Source: Phycisphaeraceae bacterium
Lineage (GTDB): Bacteria; Planctomycetota; Phycisphaerae; Phycisphaerales; UBA1924
Assembly: GCA_020639215.1 (NCBI GenBank)
Contig: JACKHA010000007.1
Span: 1 to 64,000, forward strand
DNA length: 64,000 bases
Direction of reading: 5' to 3'
Part shown: positions 1 to 7,355 of the stretch, in pieces
Layout of the letters: each line of letters starts with the position of its first letter
Numbering within the stretch: the first letter of the stretch is position 1
Notes under the pieces: model-generated
Databases searched by the model: none
Seen by the model: the letters and a program-made list of their open reading frames with translations, nothing else
Told to the model about the DNA's origin: nothing
Position numbers and translations under genes: made by a program

Positions 1-1
1 C

Positions 2-667
2 CTCGCGGTGCTGGGGGCGACGCCATTCGGCACCGCGGGCGTGGTCACGACCATCGTCGTCGCGGCGGCGGTCCTGGGGTTCAACGCCGCGGCTCGCTTC
101 GTGCCTGGCGTGGGGATCGTCTTGCTGGGGCTGATCTACGCGGGCCAGATGCTCGTGCCCAACGTCCACATGAGGTTCCTGGTCCCGGTGCTGCTGGTCA
201 TGACGCACACGCTGGTGGTCGCGGGGCTGGCCTACGCCACGGCCAAGAAGGTGCCGCGCCTCACGCCGCGGGCCACGTTCGCGGCGGTGGTCGGCTGGGT
301 CTCGTGGTGCGCCGTGCTGCTGGGGCTGGGCTGGTGGCGCAGCGCGTCCGGCGACGCGGGGCGCTCGCTCTGGCCCGCGTGGGTCGACGGGGCGGCGGGC
401 ATCGTGCCGGCGGCGTTGCTCGTCGGGTTTCTGGTGTTCCTCTCGGCGAAACTCAAGTCGATCGGCCAAGGGCCCAGGGCAGCGGAGAAGATCTGGAGGC
501 ACGGCTCGCTTTGGCTGCCGTTCTACGGCTGTGCGTGGATGCTCGGCGCGGGGCACGGCGGGGCGGCCCTCGCGCTGGGCGGACTCGCGATCATCGGGGT
601 CGTGGGCGCAACGGTCCTGCGCGAGCTGTACGGGCTGCTGGAGCAGCCCGTCGGCTTCAGGGTCTAG
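2..667 (+). CDS. Multi-pass membrane protein, 5' truncated by window edge
   Basis: The reading frame is open from the first bases, so the true start lies upstream; the GTG at 8 is only the first in-frame start codon here. The visible ~220 residues contain about six hydrophobic stretches separated by short basic loops, which indicates an inner-membrane protein. A Lys/Arg-rich loop follows the segment ending near residue 145. I recognise no catalytic motif and cannot assign a family. It stops at 667 directly against a 25-bp inverted repeat (671-759). Function unknown. Confidence 0.7.
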   Translation, partial: LAVLGATPFGTAGVVTTIVVAAAVLGFNAAARFVPGVGIVLLGLIYAGQMLVPNVHMRFLVPVLLVMTHTLVVAGLAYATAKKVPRLTPRATFAAVVGWVSWCAVLLGLGWWRSASGDAGRSLWPAWVDGAAGIVPAALLVGFLVFLSAKLKSIGQGPRAAEKIWRHGSLWLPFYGCAWMLGAGHGGAALALGGLAIIGVVGATVLRELYGLLEQPVGFRV

Positions 668-670
668 CGC

Positions 671-759
671 GCGAGCCGGGGCGTCCCCGCCCCGGACCCA
701 CGCGCCGACACCACGCCCGCAACCGGGCATCCAACCGGGGCGGGGACGCCCCGGCTCGC
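671..759. repeat. Perfect 25-bp inverted repeat pair (family R1)
   Basis: The arms at 671-695 and 735-759 are exact reverse complements (core GCGAGCCGGGGCGTCCCC) separated by 39 bases. The same unit recurs at 3287-3409 and 29244-29371, always between genes. It could fold into a long hairpin and end transcription of the upstream membrane protein gene. It behaves like a REP-type dispersed element. Confidence 0.9.
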
Positions 760-804
760 AGACCCGATCCCGACACGGAGTCTCCACGTCTCGCAGCCCG
801 GCCG

Positions 805-810
805 TACCAT
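805..810 (+). promoter_or_regulatory. -10-like hexamer TACCAT, leaderless start of 816
   Basis: TACCAT ends 5 bases before the ATG at 816. The identical hexamer and spacing precede the starts at 4885 and 62687. No convincing -35 is seen. Confidence 0.55.
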
Positions 811-815
811 CGCGC

Positions 816-1268
816 ATGGCACGCCGATCCGTTCTCGTTGCCGCTCTCGCCGCCGCGGCTCTCGCCGCGTGCTCCAACGAGCAGCCCCCTGCCCAGCCCG
901 CGTTCGAGCAGGTCTACACCGTCCGCGGCATCATCCGCGGCCTGCCCACGCCGGACCGCCCCAACCTGGATCTGCAGATCCAGCACGAGGCGATCCCCGA
1001 GTTCATCAACGGCGCGGGCGAGCAGGCCGGCATGCGCGCGATGACCATGCCGTTCCCGACGATTGCCGAGGGTGTTTCGCTCGACGCCCTCCACGAGGGG
1101 GACAAGGTCCGATTCACGTTCGGCGTGGTGTGGGAGCAGGGCCAGAACACGGGGCGGCGCATCCCGCATTGGACCGTCACCGCGATCGAGCCGCTCCCGC
1201 CCGAGACGGAACTGACGTTCTCGTCGGTGCCAGAGCCCGAGCCGCGGCCCGAACCGGACTCGCCGTGA
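816..1268 (+). CDS. Copper-binding lipoprotein (CusF/YHYH-like domain)
   Basis: A 150-residue secreted lipoprotein. The N terminus has an Arg-Arg pair, a hydrophobic stretch and a lipobox-like L-A-A-C-S, so Cys19 is the likely lipidated residue. The mature part matches the small copper-binding beta-barrel also found beside SCO1 and CusF: a Y-T-V-R-G-I start, a central Q-H-E-A-I-P-E-F block, then M-R-A-M-T-M-P-F with three Met residues typical of Cu(I) ligands, and a final G-D-K-V-R-F strand. The tail is Pro/Glu rich. The start is fixed by a -10-like box five bases upstream. It converges on a heavy-metal P-type ATPase gene, which fits a copper-handling role; that link is inference. Confidence 0.8.
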   Translation: MARRSVLVAALAAAALAACSNEQPPAQPAFEQVYTVRGIIRGLPTPDRPNLDLQIQHEAIPEFINGAGEQAGMRAMTMPFPTIAEGVSLDALHEGDKVRFTFGVVWEQGQNTGRRIPHWTVTAIEPLPPETELTFSSVPEPEPRPEPDSP

Positions 1269-1313
1269 CAGCGGTCAACCCTCGCGCGCGTTTGGCGGGC
1301 GCATCAAGAGGAC

Positions 1314-3218
1314 TCACCGCTCATCATCGAAGTCCGTCAGCCGCCTCGGCCTCACCCCCGTCCGCAGCGCGTTGAGCACCGCGAACACGTCGATCACCTC
1401 CTGGAAGAGCGCCCCGGCCACCGGCGCCAGCAGCCCCACGCTGGCCAGCCCCATCCCCACCACGCTCAGGGCCATCCCGCCCACCGCGCTCTCCAGCGCG
1501 ACCCGGCGCATCCGCCCCGCGATGTGCAGCAGCTCGTCGACCTTGCCCAGTGACGAGTCGCCCTTCGACGAGTCCATCACCACCGCCCCGGCGGCCTCGG
1601 TCGTCACGTCGCTGGCCTGCCCGATGGCCACGCCCACCGTCGCGGTCACCATCGCCGGCGCGTCGTTGATCCCGTCGCCCACGTACAGCGTCCGGGCCTT
1701 GGCCGTCTCGCGCCGCACGATCTCGACTTTCTGCTCCGGCGTCTGCTCGGCGCGCACGTCCGTGATGCCGACGCGTTCGGCCAGGTACCGAACCTCAGAC
1801 TCGCGATCGCCCGACACGATCATCACACGCCTGAACTGGTGGCGTGGCCCCAGGTGGCTGATGAACGACACGCCGTCGGCCCGAGGCTCGTCGCGGAACC
1901 GGTAGCACCCGGCGTACCGCCCATCGATCACCACCAGGCACTCCAGCCCCCCGGCGTGGGGCGGGATCGCCTCGCTGCCCGGCACCGCCTCGCCCGCCAG
2001 CGCGCCCCGGCTGGTGACGCGGACGGCGTGCCCATCGACCACGCCGCGGAGCCCCTGGCCCGGCGGCTCGTCGATCTCCGACGCGTCGAGCGGCGCGAGG
2101 CCCGCCTCGTCCGCGGCTCGAACGACGGCCGTCGCCAGCGGGTGCTTCGAATACCTCTCAAGGGCCGCCACCAGCGCCAGGGCGCGGTCCGAGTCTTCTG
2201 ATGTGGCCCACGCCCCGGCCATCGCCCGCTCGACCAGGCGCGGCCTGCCGTACGTCAGCGTCCCCGTCTTGTCGAAAACCGCCGTGCGGCACGTCGTGAT
2301 CTTCTCGAGCACCACCGGGCTCTTGATGACGATCCCGCGCCGGGCACACAGCGAGATCGCCCCGATGATCGCCACCGGGATCGCGATCAGCAGCGGGCAG
2401 GGCGTGGCGACCACCAGCACCGCAAGGAACCGCACCGGATCGCCGCTGATCACCCACGCCAGGGCCGCGATCGCCACGGCCAGCGGCGTGTACCACGCGC
2501 CGAGCTGGTCGCCCAGGCGTCGCAGGCGCGGGCGGTTCACCTCGCTGCTCCGCATCACCTGCATGATCTTGGCGTAGCGGGAGTCGGCCGCCGGGCGTGT
2601 GGTGCGGATGGTCAGGGCCGACTCGCCGTTGATTGCGCCGGAGATCACCTCGCTACCGACGATCTTGGAGATCTTGAACGCCTCGCCGGTGAGGTAGGCC
2701 TCGTCCATCGAGCCCCGCCCCTCGACCACCACACCGTCCACCGGGCAGATGTCGTGGGGTTTGACCACCAGCACGTCGCCGGGCGCGACCTGGTCCAGCG
2801 GCACGTCCTCCAGTCGCCCGTCCACCTTGCGATGGGCGACCGACGGCATGCGGGCCGCCAGCGCCCGCAGCACCGACGACGCGCTCCGCACCGCGTAGCT
2901 CTCCAGCGCCTCGCCTCCGGAGAGCATCAGCACCACGATCGCTCCGGCCAGGTACTCGCCCAGCAGCATCGACGTGACGATCGAGATCCCCGCCAGCAGG
3001 TCCGACCCGAACTCGCCCCGGAACAGCTTGCCCAGCAGTTCCACCACCAGCGGCAGCCCGCCGACGCCCAGGGCGACGTACAGCGGCACCCGGTGCGAGC
3101 CCGCCTCCAACCCGAACCCGAACCGAAGCGCCAGGTGGGCCGCGATCATGGCGATCGCCACCCCGGCGATGAGCAGCATCCGCCGACGGATCAGCAAGTT
3201 GACCAGGTCGCTCGCCAT
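1314..3218 (-). CDS. Heavy-metal translocating P-type ATPase (P1B type, CPL motif)
   Basis: A 634-residue ATP-driven metal pump of the inner membrane. Visible motifs are the actuator loop (L-T-G-E-A), the phosphorylation site D-K-T-G-T-L-T, and the hinge G-D-G-I-N-D-A-P. The intramembrane metal motif reads T-P-C-P-L where most P1B pumps have C-P-C, so one metal-ligand Cys is missing. There is no N-terminal heavy-metal-associated domain; translation starts close to the first membrane helix with an Arg-rich cytoplasmic start (ATG at 3218; upstream residues in the same frame are repeat sequence). A -10-like TAGACT lies about 30 bases upstream. Which metal it moves cannot be read from sequence; copper is suggested only by the neighbouring copper-binding lipoprotein. 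Confidence 0.88.
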   Translation of the reverse strand: MASDLVNLLIRRRMLLIAGVAIAMIAAHLALRFGFGLEAGSHRVPLYVALGVGGLPLVVELLGKLFRGEFGSDLLAGISIVTSMLLGEYLAGAIVVLMLSGGEALESYAVRSASSVLRALAARMPSVAHRKVDGRLEDVPLDQVAPGDVLVVKPHDICPVDGVVVEGRGSMDEAYLTGEAFKISKIVGSEVISGAINGESALTIRTTRPAADSRYAKIMQVMRSSEVNRPRLRRLGDQLGAWYTPLAVAIAALAWVISGDPVRFLAVLVVATPCPLLIAIPVAIIGAISLCARRGIVIKSPVVLEKITTCRTAVFDKTGTLTYGRPRLVERAMAGAWATSEDSDRALALVAALERYSKHPLATAVVRAADEAGLAPLDASEIDEPPGQGLRGVVDGHAVRVTSRGALAGEAVPGSEAIPPHAGGLECLVVIDGRYAGCYRFRDEPRADGVSFISHLGPRHQFRRVMIVSGDRESEVRYLAERVGITDVRAEQTPEQKVEIVRRETAKARTLYVGDGINDAPAMVTATVGVAIGQASDVTTEAAGAVVMDSSKGDSSLGKVDELLHIAGRMRRVALESAVGGMALSVVGMGLASVGLLAPVAGALFQEVIDVFAVLNALRTGVRPRRLTDFDDER

Positions 3219-3286
3219 GGGGCGGTGCCTCGGGGGCGGGGGAGCGGAGTCTAAGGCCCCCAGCGCCGCCGACCTGCCCCACGCGC

Positions 3287-3409
3287 GCGAGCCGGGGCGT
3301 CCCCGCCCCGGTCGGTTCACCCGCACGGCCCACCACGCTCATGGGGGGTCCGGGGCGGGGACTCCCTTGCTCGCGCGCCTGGTTCCAGGGCGGAGACGCC
3401 CCGCCTCGC
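3287..3409. repeat. Three copies of the 25-bp inverted repeat family R1
   Basis: One copy in the forward sense (3287-3311) and two in the reverse sense (3350-3374 and a diverged one at 3385-3409). They fill the gap between the divergent ATPase and nuoH genes and could form alternative hairpins. Compare 671-759 and 29244-29371. Confidence 0.85.
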
Positions 3410-3433
3410 GCCGATCCCGCCGGCCCAACCCCC

Positions 3434-3439
3434 TACACT
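3434..3439 (+). promoter_or_regulatory. -10-like hexamer TACACT before nuoH
   Basis: TACACT ends 8 bases before the nuoH ATG at 3448, predicting a leaderless or nearly leaderless mRNA. No -35 is clear because the upstream bases belong to the repeat cluster. Confidence 0.45.
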
Positions 3440-3447
3440 CCCGCCCC

Positions 3448-4776
3448 ATGCCCACTCTGGCCGCCCTCGACATCACCCAGACGTTCGTCAGCGTCCACGT
3501 CTTCGTGATCGTGGTCCACGTCTTCCTCATCGCCGCGGCCTACCTCATCTACCTCGAGCGCAAGATCTCCGCCTACATCCAGGACCGCATCGGCCCCAAC
3601 CGCGTCGGGTTCGACTTCGGCCTGCCCATCCTGGCCCCCCTCAAGGGCATGTGGGGCCTGGGCCAGTCCCTGGCCGACGGCATGAAGTTCCTCCTCAAGG
3701 AGGACTACGCCCCCGACAAGGTCGACAAGGCCCTGTTCACCCTGGCCCCCATGGCCATTGTCATCCCCGCCCTCATCGGCTTCGCCGTCATCCCCTGGGG
3801 CGGCACGTGGGCGATGCCGGAGGTTGACCTGCCGCTGATCGGCACGATCGGTGGGCAGGACGTGCTGGTGGCCGGGGCCGACATCAACGTCGGCATCGTC
3901 TACCTGCTCGCCGTCGCCTCGCTGGGCGTCTACGGCGTCGTGCTCGGCGGATGGGCCTCGAACAACAAGTACTCGTTCCTGGGCGGCCTGCGCGCCACCG
4001 CCCAGATGCTCTCGTACGAGATCCCGCTGGGCACCAGCCTGCTGTGCGTGCTCCTGCTGGTCGGCTCGCTGATCCCGACGGACATCATCCGCCACCAGGC
4101 CGACGCCGGCTGGCTGTTCCTGGCCCAGCCTCTCGCCGCGGTCGTGTTCTTCATCGCGATCCTGGCCGAGTCCAACCGTGCCCCGTTCGACAACGCCGAG
4201 GCCGAGCAGGAACTCGTCGGCGGCTACCACACCGAGTACTCCTCGATGCGGTTCGCCCTGTTCTTCCTGGCCGAGTACTGCCACATGCTCACCAGCTGCT
4301 CGTTCTTCGTGCTGCTGTTCCTGGGCGGGTACCACCTGCCCGGCGTGCCGGGCCTGCAGCCCGAGGACACCGCCTGGTGGTGCTTCCTGCTCAAGTTCCT
4401 GGTGTTCTTCGGCAAGGTGCTGATCCTGGTCAACATCCAGATCGTGCTCCGCTGGACCCTGCCCCGTCTGCGCTACGACCAGGTGATGATGATGGCCTGG
4501 CAGGCCGTCATCCCGCTGTCGATCGGGCTGCTGGTCATGACCGCGGTGATGGTCTTCCTCGGGCTGGACGCGTGGGCTCCGATGCTGCTGGCCAACATCG
4601 TCGCCTTCGGCGTGATCATGGCCATCCAGCCGATGCTGCCCAAGAACAACCCCAACCGCAAGATCCCGATGTACGGCTCGCGCTTCAACCCCACCAGCGA
4701 CGAGGCCGTGATCACCGCGCCGACCCACGCCGCCGCCCGCGAGGACCGCCCCGTCCAGGGCACGCTCCCGGCCTGA
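3448..4776 (+). CDS. nuoH: NADH-quinone oxidoreductase subunit H (complex I, ND1 homologue)
   Basis: A 442-residue, roughly eight-helix membrane subunit of complex I that forms part of the quinone tunnel. The diagnostic blocks are present: L-I-Y-L-E-R-K-I-S-A-Y with D-R-I-G-P-N-R-V-G near residue 35-55, and the acidic quinone-site loop A-E-S-N-R-A-P-F-D-N-A-E-A-E-Q-E-L-V around residues 235-255. Length is slightly above the usual 330-400 because of a C-terminal tail of about 40 residues. No other nuo gene is adjacent, which is unusual since nuoH normally sits between nuoG and nuoI. All key residues look intact, so it is probably functional with the rest of the complex encoded elsewhere. Confidence 0.95.
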   Translation: MPTLAALDITQTFVSVHVFVIVVHVFLIAAAYLIYLERKISAYIQDRIGPNRVGFDFGLPILAPLKGMWGLGQSLADGMKFLLKEDYAPDKVDKALFTLAPMAIVIPALIGFAVIPWGGTWAMPEVDLPLIGTIGGQDVLVAGADINVGIVYLLAVASLGVYGVVLGGWASNNKYSFLGGLRATAQMLSYEIPLGTSLLCVLLLVGSLIPTDIIRHQADAGWLFLAQPLAAVVFFIAILAESNRAPFDNAEAEQELVGGYHTEYSSMRFALFFLAEYCHMLTSCSFFVLLFLGGYHLPGVPGLQPEDTAWWCFLLKFLVFFGKVLILVNIQIVLRWTLPRLRYDQVMMMAWQAVIPLSIGLLVMTAVMVFLGLDAWAPMLLANIVAFGVIMAIQPMLPKNNPNRKIPMYGSRFNPTSDEAVITAPTHAAAREDRPVQGTLPA

Positions 4777-4833
4777 TAAGCGCCGCGACGCACCAGCCCT
4801 TCGCCTCTCTCCTCTCTGCTCTCCCCCTCTTCT

Positions 4834-4860
4834 CTTCGTCGCTCCGTCGCTTCGTCGCTT
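4834..4860. repeat. CGTCGCT-type simple repeat, copy of the element inside mqnC
   Basis: Three tandem copies of a CTCCGTCGCTT-like unit in the leader of the next gene. The same unit forms the right arm of the inverted repeat at 18937-19050. Here only one arm is seen, preceded by a CT-rich run at 4801-4833. Confidence 0.6.
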
Positions 4861-4873
4861 TCTCCCTTCCCCG

Positions 4874-4879
4874 TACCAT
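4874..4879 (+). promoter_or_regulatory. -10-like hexamer TACCAT, leaderless start of 4885
   Basis: TACCAT ends 5 bases before the ATG at 4885. TTCGTC at 4851-4856, inside the repeat, lies 17 bases upstream and could act as a weak -35. Confidence 0.5.
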
Positions 4880-4884
4880 CCCCC

Positions 4885-7230
4885 ATGGTCCCCCTTTACA
4901 CCGCGGCCATCTTCACCGCGGCGTTCCTCCTCTTCCTCGTCCAGCCGCTGGCCGCACGCCTCGTCCTGCCCCAGCTCGGGGGCAGCCCGGCCGTCTGGAC
5001 CGCGACCATGATGTTCTTCCAGGTCGTGCTGCTGGGCGGCTACGCCTACGCCCACGCGATCGAGCGTCTCGCCCGCGCTCGCCAGGCCATCATCCACGCC
5101 ATCGTCGTGCTCTCGTGCCTGGTGTTCCTGCCGCTGGCCCTGCCCGCCTGGTGGTCGCCGGACCTGGCCCCGCCGACGCCGGTGCTGCTGCTGGTGCTGC
5201 TCGGGGCGGTGGGCGTGCCGTTCTTCGCCGTGTCGAGCGCCAGCCCGCTGATCCAGGCCTGGTTCGCCCGCACCGGGCACGCCCGGGCCCACGACCCGTA
5301 CTTCCTGTACGCCGCCAGCAACGCCGGGAGCCTGCTCGGGCTGCTCGCGTACCCGCTGGCGATCGAGCCGCTTCTGGGGCTGCGGGACCAAGGCTGGTTC
5401 TGGTCGATCGGCTACGGGTTGTTTGCGCTCCTGCTGGCGGGGTGCTGGGCCATGGGGCGGGCCCGCACCCAACCCGCGCCGAAGCCAAGCCCGCGGCGCG
5501 CCGAACCGAAAACCGCCTCGAACGCCCACGACTCCCCGCCCGCCCGGGCCGACCTCTGGCGACAGCGGGCCGCCTGGATCGCCCTGGCCGCCGCTCCCTC
5601 CAGCCTCTCGCTCGGCGTCACCCAGTTCATCACGACCGACATCGCCGCCATCCCGCTGCTGTGGGTCATCCCGCTGGCGATCTACCTCATCACCTTCATC
5701 GTCGCCTTCGGGCGCTTCGGCCCGGCGGGCGAGCGTTTCGGCTCGTTGCTCCTGCCGCTCGTGGTGATCGCGGTCACCGCCGTGATGCTCCGCCAGGTCG
5801 GCCAGCCGCTGATCGTCGTCGCGCTGCTGCACCTGGTGCTGCTGCTCGTCGCCGGGCTGTCGTGCCACGGGCGTTTGGCCGCCCTCCGCCCCGGCGCGGC
5901 CCGCCTCACCGAGTACTACATGCTGGTCTCGTTCGGGGGCGCGCTGGGCGGCGCATTCAACGCTCTGGCCGCTCCGCTGCTCTTCGACGCCATCCTCGAG
6001 TACCCGATCGCCATCGCCGGCGTGTGCGCCCTGCTCGCCCTCCGCGGCACCCGGAAGAAGCCGAAGCGCGACGCCAAAGCACCCGACACGCCGGAACCCG
6101 CCAAGCCGCGCCGCAACCCCTCCCTCCTCCGCGCCATGCTCCCGCCCCTGGGCGCCGCCGTCGGCGTCGCCCTGTTCCTCCTGGGCACCGACGCCTTCAT
6201 CGCCCTCTCCGGCTACCGCTCCGGCGACAGGCTCCTGGGCCGCATCCCCTGGGACCCCTTCATCATCGCCCTGACCGTCGCCCTGCCCTGCCTGGTTGCC
6301 GTGTTCCTGATCCGCTGGCCCCTCGTCTTCGCCGCCGTCATCGTCACGCTCACGGGCCAGGCGACCTACGTCCCCATGGCCGCCACCGGCCCGCGCGTCG
6401 ACATCCTCCTCCGCGACCGCTCGTTCTTCGGCGTGTGCATCGTCTTCGAACGACAGGAGTTCCTCACCGACGCCGACCGATACGTCCCGCCCCTTCGCGG
6501 CATCCGCCACGGCACCACCATCCACGGCGAGCAGTTCGTTGAGCCAAACCGCCGCCACGATCCGCTCTCGTACTACTCCCGCCCCGGCCCCGTTGGCGAC
6601 GCCTTCGCCCGCCTGCCCGACACGCCCCGCACCATCGGCGTTGTCGGCCTGGGCGCGGGCACCATCGCCGCGTATGGACGCCCCGGCGACACCATCGATT
6701 TCTTCGAGATCGATCGCGCCGTGGCCGACATCGCCCTGGACCCCACCCTCTTCACCTACCTCTCCGACTCGCCCGCCCGCTGCAACATCATCATCGGCGA
6801 CGGGCGGCTCCGCCTGGCCGACCAGCCCGAGCACCGCTACGACCTGCTCGTGCTCGACGCGTTCAGCAGCGACGCCATCCCCATCCACCTACTCACGCGC
6901 GAGGCCTTCCTCCTCTACGCCTCCCGCCTCCGCCCCGGCGGCGCGCTGCTCGTGCACATCTCCAACAAGCACTTCCGCCTGGGCGGACCGGTCACGCTCG
7001 CCGGGCGCGACGCGGGCCTGCACGTCATCCAGCGCGACCACGCCTCCACCCCGCGCGACACCGTCTTCGAGGGCATCCGCTCGTCGTCCTGGGTGGTGCT
7101 CTCGAGCAGCCCAGAGTGGCTCATGACCTTCGCCGACGCCCCCGGCTGGCAGGTCGTCCCCCTCCCCGCAAGCGGCGAGGCGTGGACCGACGACCACGCC
7201 AACGTCCTCTCGGTCCTGCGCCCCACCTGA
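4885..7230 (+). CDS. Fused MFS-like membrane / spermidine synthase-like protein
   Basis: 781 residues. The N-terminal ~500 residues form many membrane helices and begin with the F-L-L-F-L-V-Q-P-L-A-A-R motif typical of the proteins annotated as fused MFS/spermidine synthase. A charged linker (residues ~190-215) splits the first helices from a second bundle. The last ~230 residues are a Rossmann methyltransferase-like fold of the spermidine synthase type: G-V-V-G-L-G-A-G-T-I-A-A-Y for cofactor binding, an acidic D-F-F-E-I-D strand, and I-I-I-G-D-G-R-L-R followed by L-V-L-D-A-F-S-S-D-A-I-P. Polyamine synthesis has not been shown for this class, so the substrate is unknown. Start supported by a -10 box five bases upstream. 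Confidence 0.85.
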   Translation: MVPLYTAAIFTAAFLLFLVQPLAARLVLPQLGGSPAVWTATMMFFQVVLLGGYAYAHAIERLARARQAIIHAIVVLSCLVFLPLALPAWWSPDLAPPTPVLLLVLLGAVGVPFFAVSSASPLIQAWFARTGHARAHDPYFLYAASNAGSLLGLLAYPLAIEPLLGLRDQGWFWSIGYGLFALLLAGCWAMGRARTQPAPKPSPRRAEPKTASNAHDSPPARADLWRQRAAWIALAAAPSSLSLGVTQFITTDIAAIPLLWVIPLAIYLITFIVAFGRFGPAGERFGSLLLPLVVIAVTAVMLRQVGQPLIVVALLHLVLLLVAGLSCHGRLAALRPGAARLTEYYMLVSFGGALGGAFNALAAPLLFDAILEYPIAIAGVCALLALRGTRKKPKRDAKAPDTPEPAKPRRNPSLLRAMLPPLGAAVGVALFLLGTDAFIALSGYRSGDRLLGRIPWDPFIIALTVALPCLVAVFLIRWPLVFAAVIVTLTGQATYVPMAATGPRVDILLRDRSFFGVCIVFERQEFLTDADRYVPPLRGIRHGTTIHGEQFVEPNRRHDPLSYYSRPGPVGDAFARLPDTPRTIGVVGLGAGTIAAYGRPGDTIDFFEIDRAVADIALDPTLFTYLSDSPARCNIIIGDGRLRLADQPEHRYDLLVLDAFSSDAIPIHLLTREAFLLYASRLRPGGALLVHISNKHFRLGGPVTLAGRDAGLHVIQRDHASTPRDTVFEGIRSSSWVVLSSSPEWLMTFADAPGWQVVPLPASGEAWTDDHANVLSVLRPT

Positions 7231-7355
7231 AAGACGCCCCTGCCCGGCCCGCGGCAACCGAACCCGCGCCAGCCTGTACCGTCTCTTCTGGTGCGCGGCC
7301 CGGCCGCGCCCCACGCACGATCGAACCGCTCCCGCCCAACCCGAGGCCGCCCCAC

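Noticed and set aside
4834..4860. CRISPR-like or microsatellite array
   Set aside because: Units are only ~10 bases without unique spacers; it matches the mqnC element, not a CRISPR.
3433..6888. Very long open frame on the minus strand opposite nuoH and the MFS/spermidine synthase-like gene
   Set aside because: Composition is low-complexity Gly/Glu/Gln/Arg with no domain; it is the shadow of GC-rich codons on the other strand.
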